A DNA stretch of 64,000 nucleotides, taken from Closterium sp. NIES-65 (Eukaryota > Streptophyta > Zygnematophyceae > Desmidiales > Closteriaceae). Location: NCBI GenBank assembly GCA_948144175.1, contig CANXME010002514.1:1-64000 (forward strand). Direction: 5' to 3'. Of the stretch, positions 1 to 8,571 are shown in pieces; positions within the stretch are counted from its first letter, which is position 1, and each line of letters starts with the position of its first letter. The translations under genes and the position numbers were made by a program. Under the pieces are notes generated by a model. That model did no database searches, had not been told where the DNA came from, and saw only the letters and a list, made by a program, of their open reading frames with translations.

Positions 1-1400
1 CCCAACACAAGGCCAGCATGGCCTTGTTGTCTACGTACAGCACTGGAGGAGAAACGAGGCGGCTCCCAAGGTCAGTCAGCAAGTAGGTGAGCCAGCGAAG
101 CTCCTGTGCAGCCATGGCCCCGGCGTAGATATCAGCCTCACAACTGGAGCCGAGAACCGAAGCGAGGAGTAGACCGCCACGAGACAGAGCCGAACCAAGG
201 CTGAAGGTGTAACCCTGTGTGACGACCGCTGCGTAGCCTGGTCGTCAGCCCAAGAAGCGTCCGCGTGGCGGTAAGGACCATGGACTCCGCCCTCCAAGCA
301 CTAGCCCCATGCCCGACGTACTGCACAGGTAGCGCAATACCCTCTTCGCTGCAGCCATGTGCTCCGGTCTGTGTCTCCTGGAGCAACATAGCGTGCAAGA
401 ATGCTCAGAGGGTATGCAAGGTCAGGTCGTGTGCAGGTCATCAGGTACATGAGGCAGCCAACAAGCTATGCATACGGGCCACTCGACTCTACGGACTCAT
501 CCGAAGGCAGAGCTGAGAGTGAGTGGCGAGTAGGCAGAGGAGTGGGCCTGAGGCGAGGAGTACGTGAAGCCGAGCGCTGAAGGACCTGCTGCACCATGTG
601 TGACTGAGTCAAGGTAATGGTGCGGCGTGCTCTGTCCCGAGTGATCTGCAAGCCAAGGTAGCTGCGCAGTTCACCCAGGTCTGTGCACGTGTGTCTCTTC
701 AGCAGCTCGGACTTTACGTAGGCGAGTCCAGCAGTGTCCGCTGTGGCAAAGAACAAGTCGTCGACGTACACGAGGATGTAGAACGGCGGCAGGAAGTGTC
801 GGTGCGAAGAAACAGCGACGGGTCAGCAGTAGAAGGAGCAAACCCAAGAGCCGCAAGCGTAGTCCTCAGTGTGTCGTGCCACTCACGCGGTGCCTGGCGG
901 AGACCGTAGACTGGCCGTCGGAGGCTCCACTGGGTGCCAGGAGGAAAGTCCCAGTGAAGCCAGGTGGACGGCGAAGCCAGATCTCCTCGTGCAGGCTACC
1001 CTGCAAGAACGCAGTGCTGAAGTCGAGAGAGTGAAGCTCGTAGTCGCGCTGAGCGGCTATGTGCAGCAGAACCCGAAGAGTAGTCATCTTCGGGGTGGGA
1101 GAGAAGGTCTGAAAGTAGTCAACTCCCTGCCGCTGACTGAAGCCACGAGCAACGTACCGTGCCTTGAAGACAGGTGGAGAGCCCGGCGGCCGCTTCACCC
1201 TGAAGATCCACATGCCACTGACGATGTTCGCCCAGGAGGGGGAACCGCGTCAACGTAGGTGCCTGTGGACTTCCAGGGAAGCCATCTCTGCATCCATAGC
1301 TGCCTGCCACTGAGAGGAGTAGGGACCCTCTACGGCCTCCGCGTAAGAACGCAGAGTCGGGATGTCTAGTGCATCCGGGTCTCCCTAGGGGCAAGCAGTA
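1..1400 (-). pseudogene. copia-A1 pol: reverse transcriptase and RNase H
   Basis: Would copy element RNA into cDNA and degrade the RNA strand. The RT N-terminal half is visible at 1213-866 (KARYVARGFSQRQGVDY, then DFSTAFLQGSLHEEIW, which holds the first catalytic Asp), and the second catalytic motif MYVDDLFFAT at about 771. RNase H follows at about 290-1, with the first Asp in HADASWADD and the Glu in a CEAEIY context, read in two different frames. At least three frameshifts separate these blocks (near 860, 460 and 250). The end of RNase H is beyond the left edge. The family assignment is secure from motif order; the copy is not functional as read. Confidence 0.85.
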
Positions 1401-2660
1401 CAGACGCGAGATGAGGTGAAGCAGCCGCTAGACACTGTAACTCCTCCTGCCTGTCCTCTAGGACGTCCGTGCCAAGAGCACACTCACCCCCGACGGACGG
1501 AGGACAGACAGACGCAGACTCAGCAACAAGACTAGCAGCGTAGTCGAGACGACAGCGAGCAGCAAAGTCGACGAGCTCAGCGACAAGGGCAGACGCAGCA
1601 GCAGTGGACTCAAACGAGGGGTGTCAGTGACGACAGTAGCAAGGAGACGCGTGACAGTAGGACTGGCAGCACGAAGAGAGTCCGACTCAGGGTCGGCAAG
1701 CACAGGAAGAGAGGACTCAGGAGGAGAAGGCAAAGGGGCACGCAGAGGAGCAGTGGACGGACGCAAAGACATCCGGTGCGTGCCAGGGACAGGAGGAGGA
1801 CGCTGACGCGAACTGCGACCACTAGCGCGAGCAGCACGAACAGGCGACGCGGGACGAGACGCAGGCTCACGACGCTCAGCAAGACCTCCAGTAGGACCAG
1901 TGTGTAAGGAGAGGGAGCAGGCAGTGGAGAGGAAAGCTCCAGCAGGGACTGCGACTGGACAGGCGGTGGACCCTCTACTAGAGGAGAAAGAAAGACCAAG
2001 AACCTGCTGCAGGAGTGGAACGAAGTACGGCCGAGGCCGCGCGGCAGCTCGAGACTCAGCAGGGACAGCACCACCACCCTCAGCGACAGCACCAGCGCCA
2101 CCCACACCTCCAGCGGCTGGATCAACAGCAGTAGGCTCAGCACCAACGCCCTCAGCAGCTCCAGCTCCAGGAGGGCCCGCAGGTCCAGCAGCTCCGGGAC
2201 CGGCAGCACCCGCACCCTCGACGGTCGAAGAAGCTCCAGCTCCAGCTCCAGCAGCAGCACCTCCAGACGCAGCAGCACGCCTCCAGCGGCGAGCGAACCA
2301 CTCGCGCAGCTCCTGTGGAGAGAGGGGCTCCCGGCGAGACGCAGCAGCAGGAGAAACCCCAGGCTCAGGAGCTCCAGACGCAGCACCCCCAGGCTCAGCA
2401 GCTCCCAGCACAGCAACCCCAGGCTCAGCAGCTCCCGACCCAGCACCCCCAGACCCAGCACCTCCAGGCACAGCACCCCCCGGCTAAGCACCCCACGCTC
2501 CGCACCCTCCGCAGTAGCACCCTCAGGCCCAGCACCCCCAGCAGTAGCACCCCCAGGCTCAGCACCCCCGCGCACAGCACCCCCAGAGTCAGCACCCCAG
2601 GCTCAGCACCGCAGCAGCACCAGAGTCACCAGTAACCTCGACCGGGTCAACGGCGTCTAC
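1400..2660 (-). other. copia-A1 low-complexity polyprotein linker between integrase and RT
   Basis: This stretch encodes, in more than one frame, a long run of Pro, Ala, Gly, Ser and Leu with short imperfect repeats (on the plus strand, many copies of cagcaccccc and ggctcag spaced 10-25 bases). It sits where copia polyproteins have a variable linker between the integrase C-terminus and RT. Copy A2 has the same kind of sequence at 60006-60740, so it belongs to the family and is not a local accident. No fold or motif can be assigned. Repeat slippage probably explains the frame changes here. Confidence 0.7.
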
Positions 2661-3650
2661 CTGGGACACACCTGAGGGGGCAGGAACATGAGGGGGGAGG
2701 GGGGTCTACCGGGGGGGGGGAACCGGCACAAGGAAGTCGGGGGGAGGGGGGAGGAAGGAGTGCGGTAGGGGAAGAGACGGTAGAAGGGGACTGACTCGTC
2801 GAACGTGACGTCCTGGGAGGACAGAACACGACGAGAGGAGGGGTGGTAAAACTGCCACCCTGGGGCGTCAGTGGGGAAGCCAAGGAAGACACAGGGAGCA
2901 GCACGAGGGGACAGCTTGTCCGCAGACAAGTCGCGGACAAACGCCCGAGATCCCCAGACACGGAACACAGACGCATCGCCAACCTTCCCCGTCCACAGCA
3001 AGGCTGGGGACATCGCAGGCCGAGAGACCCGGGGGTGAAGGTTGAGCTGATGCGTCGCGTACCTCACCGCAAACGGCCACAGAAAATGGGGGGCAGCCGC
3101 ATGCATCATGGACGTACGAGCGACATCCATGACCATGCCAATGCGGCGCTCAGCAATCCCATTTTGCTGTGGTGAGTCCGGAAGGAAGCGTGAAGGTCTG
3201 GCGGATCCCCCGTGCACGACAGTAGTCTCGCAGAAGGCGAGAAGAGAACTCTCCGCCTCTGTCAGAGTGCAGATGCAGAACAGGGAAGTCCGAGCCGAAG
3301 CTCTTCCTGAGCTGGAGACGAGCCTCGCGGATCCAGTCGATCAGCACCTCAGTGACCGCACCCTTGCTGCGCAAGGGGAGGACTGTGGTGTAACGCGAGT
3401 AGTCGTCAACCACCAGCAGGAAGTAGCGCTCGTAACCCTGCCCACGGACGGGGGCTGGGCCCCACACATCCATGTGAAGCGTCTGCAGGGGAGCCTCTGT
3501 CGGGGGGAAGTGGGAGGAGTGAGGAGTAGCCGGAGGCGACCCTCGACACAGGGGACACAGGAAGGTCCTGGCCCGGAGGGGAGAGGAGGGAGAGACTGGG
3601 GAAGACCAGAGACAAGGACACGGGAAAGCCATGCTCCGAAGACGGGGCAA
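2657..3650 (-). pseudogene. copia-A1 integrase core
   Basis: Integrase inserts element cDNA into the genome. The core is read at 3650-3150 (HMDVWGPAP with the first Asp, VVDDYSRYT, then HSDRGGEF with the second Asp) and continues in another frame at 3217-2657 (PQQNGIAERRIGMVMD, with the catalytic Glu in AERR). Downstream come conserved copia positions FRVWGSRAFV and CVFLGFPTDAPGWQFYHP, followed by SSQDVTFDESVP. A frameshift lies around 3150-3217 between the second Asp and the Glu. Upstream, a zinc-type CVPC segment occurs near 3560. The D-D-E set is present but split between frames. Confidence 0.87.
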
Positions 3651-4340
3651 GGAGGGGTGGCCAAGACGGTGGTGCCACAGGAGAGTCTCGTGATACAGGA
3701 GGCGGCAAGAACAGGGGGCAGACTCAGGACCTGACCGGGAACGCTAGCAGCAAGTACCTGACCCGACGCAGCCACCTGACCAGACGCAGGGACAGGAGGA
3801 GACTCAACGGTCAGGGTTGTAGAGACTCGACCCCGGCCGACGCGAGAACGTGGCCAGGTGTCGGCCTGTTGCGTGCCTCCGTGCAGTGGGTCACCGCGTG
3901 ACTCGCAGGAGTGAACTGGTGAACACCCACATCCTGCAGGTCCGCTCCACTCACCAAGTTCGTAGAGAACGAGGGAAGGTTACAGACCCGACAGGGTGCC
4001 CGAAGGGGCAGCCGGACACGGGAGGACAAGTGGAGAAGTGAGACAGGACAGGACCCCCAGAGGGGTCAGCAAGGGAGACTGCAACCGGCCGGCCGAGCGG
4101 CGTAAGGGTAGTGCGGTCTCGAAAGAAGGAGCGAGAAGCTCCGGAGTCAAGTGTGAAAGTGAGGGAGGACGAGGACGACGCAGTACCTGAGAGCGCAGTC
4201 TCACCAGTACCTGAGAGCGCAGACGCACTGGCACCTAGAGCAGCAGCCTCACAAGCACCTAGCGCAGCAAGTACCAATGCCCGGGTCGGGCTGGAAACAG
4301 CGGTAACCCTCATTCTCCTCACTATAATCCACAACATACA
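3651..4340 (-). pseudogene. copia-A1 protease and pre-integrase region
   Basis: The aspartic protease active site appears as LDSGASRSFFRDRTTL in the frame starting near 4337. The following segment (RPVAVSLADPSGGPVLSHFS) matches the copia pattern in which protease is followed by a short beta-rich stretch. Frames then change (4029-3811, 3775-3341) before the integrase HRLGH-type and CxxC zinc positions. The protease Asp-Ser-Gly triad is intact here, unlike in copy A2, where the Ser is Pro. Frameshifts make this a broken gene. Confidence 0.75.
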
Positions 4341-5715
4341 TAGCAGTAAGGGATAGCATCAAAATCAAGATCAAGATCGCTACACCAGCCCTGAGAAGCT
4401 CATCCCAGCGAGGGATCTCACTAGCCCCAGGGAACTGCTGACGCCAGGCGTCCGTCCAGGCGGCCAAAGCAGCGCTGGGTGGCGTGGGCACCCCCACACT
4501 GCTCACCCGCGCGGTCGTCGGAACGAAGAACGTAGGTGCAGGGACCAGTACCCCCACCCCTCTGACGCCCAGCGTACCACTCACGAAGCTGCTGAGGCGA
4601 AGGGATATCCCGGAGAGCGCTGCTGCTGCTGCCGCTGCGAGCGCTGGCCACCACCACCGCCGCTACGCTGCTGGGTACCACCCGACCAGCTCCACCCCCT
4701 CCACCACCACTGCCTCCTCCGCTGCCGCCTCCACCGGCCTCCACCTCCGCCGCCTCCACCTCCGCCGCTGCCTCCACCACCACCGCTGGCACCACCACCA
4801 CCGTCTCCGCCGCTGCTGCCACCACCACCACCACCCCCGCCACTAGTCCCGCCGCCACCCCCCACTCCCTCCGCCGCCACCGCCGCCACCGCCACCGCCC
4901 CCTCCAGCTCCACCCGCGCCCTTGCCCCCCTTGCCCTTGCTGGAGCGACGTCTCCCACTAGGGGCAGACGCCGCGCCGACCGACTCAAGACCAAGCAGGT
5001 CGGCAGCAGCAGCAGAGGCAACAGAGGGCAGCAAGGGGGAAGGAGAGCACCCCCTCAAAGATGGGGGTGCGAGGGTCACCACGAGAAGCACCTACAGCGA
5101 CTATGCTCTTCTCCGCTGCGAGGAGGGCCTTCTCGAGGAGGTCGACGGTGAGGGTGGTGGGACAGACTGCGAGAAAGTGGTCCCTGACGACTCGAAGGAG
5201 TCAGGGAGGCGCGCGACTACGTAGTAGAGAGCGATGTACATGGGGGGGGGGGTTCTTAGCGCAGAACTCAGCAGGAAGGGCGGCGCGGTAGCGAGTGTCA
5301 CTAGTGCGGAGGTGCGTAATGAGGTCAGCGACAGTGGGAAAGGCAGAGAGGTCAGGAAAGAGGTAGGGAAGCATGAGACGGCTCAGTGCAGCAGTGGCAG
5401 GGGAGGAGTAGCGCGCAACTACAGCGTCGTACAAGGTCTGAGCACTCTTGTACTGACTGAAGTGCGCACGCTCAGAGGTAGGGAGGTGGCGACGCACAGC
5501 AAGACGTGCAGCAGCATCGCGGGTGGCCCACTTAGAGCGGACAGCGGGATCAGCATCAGCAGCAGGAGCAGGAGAGAGGCGCCAGAGGTGAGATCAAAGA
5601 GAGAAAGGTCGTCAGCCCTGTCGCACTGTAAGAACAGCTGCAGGTCGTCTAACCAGACCTCAAAATCAATGGCGCGACCCTCAGCGTCAAAAGCTAGGAC
5701 ACTAGGGGTAGCCAT
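4341..5715 (-). pseudogene. copia-A1 gag
   Basis: Gag forms the virus-like particle and binds element RNA. The ATG at 5715 starts MATPSVLAFDAEGRAIDFEV, followed by WLDDLQLFLQCDRADD, a typical copia gag opening. Further gag sequence is read in other frames at 5497-5201 (LYDAVVARYSSPATAALSRL) and 5301-5101. A Gly-rich tract follows (4915-4680), and then a Cys/His cluster at about 4550-4470 (GEQCGGAHATQRCFGRL), which resembles a zinc-binding motif but not a standard CX2CX4HX4C knuckle. Several frameshifts interrupt the frame. The start is supported by the matching position in A2. Confidence 0.82.
4680..4915 (-). repeat. GGN trinucleotide tract encoding poly-Gly in gag
   Basis: On the plus strand this is a run of ccn/ccg/cca triplets (for example ccaccaccaccaccac). 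On the coding strand it gives Gly-rich protein in all three frames, with Ser, Ala and Arg interruptions. A2 has the same feature at 62740-62935 in the same place relative to gag. Confidence 0.85.
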
Positions 5716-5809
5716 GGCGACGACAGCGACGCAGTGCAAGCAGCAGGGAAAGAGCTCGCAGTGTCAGTGGGACTGTGCTCACCAGGCAGGGCAGGTCGTG
5801 TAGGTATGC

Positions 5810-6550
5810 AGAAAGGCGGCTCAGCGAACCTGGCGGCTCGGGTGCTGGGCGGCTCGGCTGCTGGGCGGCTCGGGCGCAGGGCGGCTCGGCTCCCGGGCGG
5901 CTCGGCGGCTGGGCGGCTCGGGTGCAGGGCGGCTCGGCTCACCGGGCGGTTCGGCTGCTGGGGCGGCTCGGCCAGGAGATGCAGGGGCGGGGCCGTCAGG
6001 TGCAGCGGCGGGCCGGCAGGTGCAGCGGCGGGCCGGCAGGTGTGCAGCGGCGGGCCGGCAGGTGCAGGCGGCGGGCCGTAGGGTGCAATGGCGGGCCGGG
6101 TAGGTGCAGCGGCGAGGCCGGCAGGTGCAGCGGCGAGGCCGTCAGAGGCGACGGGCCGCTGGGTGCAGCGGCGGGCCGGCAGGTGCAGTGGCGGGCCGGC
6201 AGGAGCAGCGGCGGGCCGGGAGGGGAGGCGGCGGAGCCGCGTCAGGGGAGGCGGCAGGGCCGGTCAGGGGAGGCGGCGGAGCCGCGTCAGGGGAGGCGGC
6301 GTGTGCCGCGTCAGAGGAGGCGGGGGAGCCGCGTCAGGGGAGGCGGCAGGGCCGCGTCAGGGGAGGCGCGGGGCCGCGTCAAACAGGCGGCGGGGCCGCG
6401 TCAGGGGAGGCGGCGGAGCCGCGTCAGGGGAGGCGGCGGGGCCGCGTCAGGGGAGGCGGGGCCGCGTCAAACAGGCGGCGGGGCCGCGATCAGGAGAGGT
6501 GGCGGGGCCGCGTCTGAGGGACAGCGGGGCCGCGAGGGAAAAGGCGACCC
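5810..6550. repeat. GC-rich minisatellite fields in the copia-A leader
   Basis: There are three adjoining repeat fields on the plus strand. The first, at about 5816-5970, is built on GGCGGCTCGG with 10-20 base spacing. The second, at about 5990-6225, has a unit near gcagcggcgggccggcaggt. The third, at about 6225-6540, has a unit near ggaggcggcggagccgcgtc. They lie between the PBS (6640-6630) and the gag ATG (5715), making a leader of about 915 bases. Copy A2 has the same GGCTCGG-type repeats directly upstream of gag (63785-64000), so the repeats belong to the element. Open frames across this zone are artefacts of the repeat. Confidence 0.85.
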
Positions 6551-6567
6551 GAGGGGGTCGCTAAAAA

Positions 6568-6598
6568 AAAAGGCGCGCCTCGGGGCGCGCTTCGGTGG
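6568..6598. other. GC-rich hairpin at the start of the leader
   Basis: The sequence gcgcgcc-tcg-gggcgcgc forms a short perfect GC stem. It is flanked by A-rich runs on both sides (aaaaaaaa at about 6564-6571 and aaaaaaa at 6604-6610). It lies in the transcribed leader about 30 bases downstream of the PBS on the minus strand. It could be an RNA structural element, but no function is shown. Confidence 0.5.
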
Positions 6599-6629
6599 GC
6601 CCTAAAAAAACGGTCCTAAGGCAGGACCC

Positions 6630-6640
6630 GCTCTATACCA
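6630..6640 (-). promoter_or_regulatory. Primer binding site of copia-A (initiator-Met tRNA type, one base short)
   Basis: On the minus strand it reads TGGTATAGAGC, one base shorter than the TGGTATCAGAGC of copia-B. It abuts the LTR end (CACA at 6641) with no spacer. This placement defines the inner end of the 5' LTR. Confidence 0.72.
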
Positions 6641-7101
6641 TGTGAAGCAAGGAAAACAGGAATGAAATGACTAAGTCAGAGTTGGGTACAAATACAACCC
6701 TAGAAAGCTGTACCCCATATGTGCTACCCCACTATAGCCTACAAACATGCATCAGTTATAATAATCCGACATCGAATCGTTTGGGGCCTGAGATTTTCTC
6801 CGTAAAGGGTTTGTAAGCCCGGGTTGCTTTAAGATAGACGATGCATATGGGTATCTCTGTTCTTGGTCATAGTTTATGTCCGTCTAGCAGTTTTCTGAAA
6901 AGTAAGGCGATTGTTGTGGTTTTCGGACAGAGGGGAGTGAATAAGTAGAGGTGTATCGTCTGTCAAACTAGTAACGTGAGAATGATTAAGTAACGAAGGG
7001 AAGAAACAAGGAAGATATGACAAACATAACCATAATCATAGGAAACGTAAAGTAACACCTATACTAGACAAAACAAATTAGATAAAGGATACGCTGACAC
7101 A
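6641..7101 (-). repeat. copia-A type LTR, 461 bp
   Basis: The ends are TGTG...CACA (plus strand tgtgaagc ... gctgacaca). On the minus strand it is followed at once by a PBS and preceded by a G-run polypurine tract (7106-7102). It therefore has a PBS on one side and a PPT on the other: it is the 5' LTR of A1 and also the 3' LTR of the RNase H relic at 7108-7415. No second LTR of this sequence is in the window for comparison. Confidence 0.75.
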
Positions 7102-7415
7102 CCCCCATAGTCTAGGTGACAACAGTCCTATAGAAAGCAACATATGCCTCAAGGTGGATCTCAAGATCACCACATAGTCTTAGAGCAAGGGTCACAAGAC
7201 CAGTCAGCAAGAAACAAGCAACGGTCACTCACCAAGGTCGGCGAGGAGGAGAGACAAGGAGCGAAGCTCCTTGGTGGCCATGGCTGCAGTGTACATCTCT
7301 GCCTCACAGATGGAACTGGAAACGGATAACGACCTCCACCAAACAAGTCCGGTCCCAAGGCTGAAGGAGTACCTCTATGTAGACCACAACGTCTCAGCGT
7401 CCGTTGGCCTATGAC
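7102..7415 (-). pseudogene. RNase H relic of a copia-A-related element (copia-C), with polypurine tract
   Basis: The minus strand at about 7310-7220 reads CEAEMYTAAMATKELRSLSL, closely matching the RNase H Glu region of A1 (CEAEIYAGAMAAQELRWLTY) but clearly from a different copy or subfamily. Stops and frameshifts follow downstream. The GGGGG at 7106-7102 next to the LTR is the polypurine tract. Only about 300 bases survive. RT and everything upstream are missing and are replaced by unrelated sequence to the right. Confidence 0.68.
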
Positions 7416-7975
7416 GAATCCGATTATCCTGTAAGTGAAACTGGTTGTTTCCCTCCAAGAACAAGTCTCATGCCTGTTATGTGATGCTATCATTTGCATT
7501 CACGTCTGTCTGCCTCCCATCATTTGTTTGTGCGATGCGTGCGTGGTGTGAGCGTGTGCAAGAAGTTGTGTTCGGTGTGGTTTGGATTCTCTAAGTCTGT
7601 GTGAATGATATTTTGTCTGAGCAGATATCTGAAACGACTTCTCTTTTGGAGAGCTTTCCGACGAACCAAGAAACGCCGTGATCGGAGCAAGAGCGAGAAA
7701 CTTATGATCATTCGAAAATTTGATTGTGATGCGACGACTTTGGGAAGTTGTGGAGTGACTCTATATGGGGTACAGATTTTCGGAAGTTGCGAAATTCGTC
7801 CCCATCGCTGTAGATGATGCCAAGTGGATGGGGGAAGCCAACCAGGTTGGCAAGTGTGGCCAAGTTGAGTGAGGTGGATGGCATGGGTTGGGAAAATGAC
7901 AAAGGTGAGAGTTGGGTTCGTATATAGAGGGAATTTGTAAGCTTATGGGGTTTCCTTGGTTGGGAACTCCTTGGC
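7416..7975. other. Unassigned segment, possibly the U3 part of another LTR
   Basis: I see no credible coding sequence. A TATA-like gtatatagaggg at about 7918 and a downstream block ttccttggttgggaactcc (7951-7969) resemble the sequence at about 14298-14348 (tatagggagggaat ... ttccttggttggagactcc). The two could be copies of the same LTR promoter region, cut by the copia-B material between them. Confidence 0.35.
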
Positions 7976-8571
7976 CGACACTTTCACACCAACCCCTCCA
8001 ACGGCGTTGCACTCCCCTTGGGATGCAGACCCCTCTCCAGCCTGCCCCCCACCGTGCCACGCCAGGGCCGGCAGCTGCCACATAGATCTGTACACGTCCT
8101 TGCTCTCGTGCAGATCCCAAAGCACCCGATTGCCCAGCTTCCTCTTATAAGTGCGAGCCCCATCTGTGTTGGTGTTCACCCCAGCCTTGCCAAGCTTACG
8201 GAGGGAGATAAGGTTGGCCTTCAGGTCGGGGACGAGGAGAACGTCGTGCAGCACCACCGGCTTGCCATCCGCTCCCTTAAACGCAGCTCGTCCCGCACCA
8301 GCCACCTTCAACATGTGTCCAGAGGCAGAGCACACCTCATTAATCGGTGCAGCGCGTACGTTGTCCAGCAGGTCCTTGCGCGGCGTCATTGTCCAAGCAG
8401 CGCCTGTGTCCGACACCCAATAGTCCAGGGGGTGCAGCTCTGCTCCAACCTTAGCAGATGCGTCTCCCTGCTCCCCCTTGTCTCCCACATGGAAGAATTG
8501 GCCCGCGGTGCGCTCCTTCTTCTTCTCCGCACCGCCGTTGCCCTTCGGGTTGTTGTCGGACGAATCAGTGA
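7976..8571 (-). pseudogene. copia-B copy B0: protease to pre-integrase fragment
   Basis: The frame reads DSSDNNPKGNGGAEKKK, then the protease site with LDYWVSDTGAAWTMTPRKDL, continuing to the pre-integrase region and ending near VKVSA. Compared with B6 it corresponds to about residues 346-543. It is cut abruptly at both ends: at 8571 it meets the plus-strand copy B1 head-on, and at 7976 it meets unassigned sequence. The DTGA motif is intact. It is probably part of the same minus-strand element as the gag fragment and 5' LTR at 12825-14294. Confidence 0.85.

Larger units (their letters stand above)
1..7101 (-). mobile_element. Ty1/copia retrotransposon copia-A, copy A1 (3' end cut by window edge)
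   Basis: Reading right to left on the minus strand: LTR (7101-6641), PBS (6640-6630), long GC-rich leader, gag from ATG at 5715, Gly-rich tract, protease DSGAS motif, integrase core, Pro/Ala/Ser-rich linker, RT with YVDD, RNase H running off the left edge. The protease-integrase-RT-RNase H order is that of Ty1/copia. The coding line changes frame many times and contains stops, so the copy is a pseudo-element. A second copy of the family lies at 60003-64000. The 3' LTR would be outside the window to the left. Confidence 0.88.

Noticed and set aside
4484-4846. Plus-strand frame rich in His/Pro/Thr (poly-His runs)
   Set aside because: Antisense of the poly-Gly gag tract. Same case at 62484-62849.
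6568-6598. Rho-independent terminator (GC hairpin followed by an A/T run)
   Set aside because: The setting is a plant-type retrotransposon leader; bacterial terminator logic does not apply.
5734-6605. Long plus-strand open frames of Gly/Arg/Ala through 5734-6605
   Set aside because: They come from GC-rich tandem repeats that keep all frames open. There is no domain, and the region is the leader of a minus-strand element.
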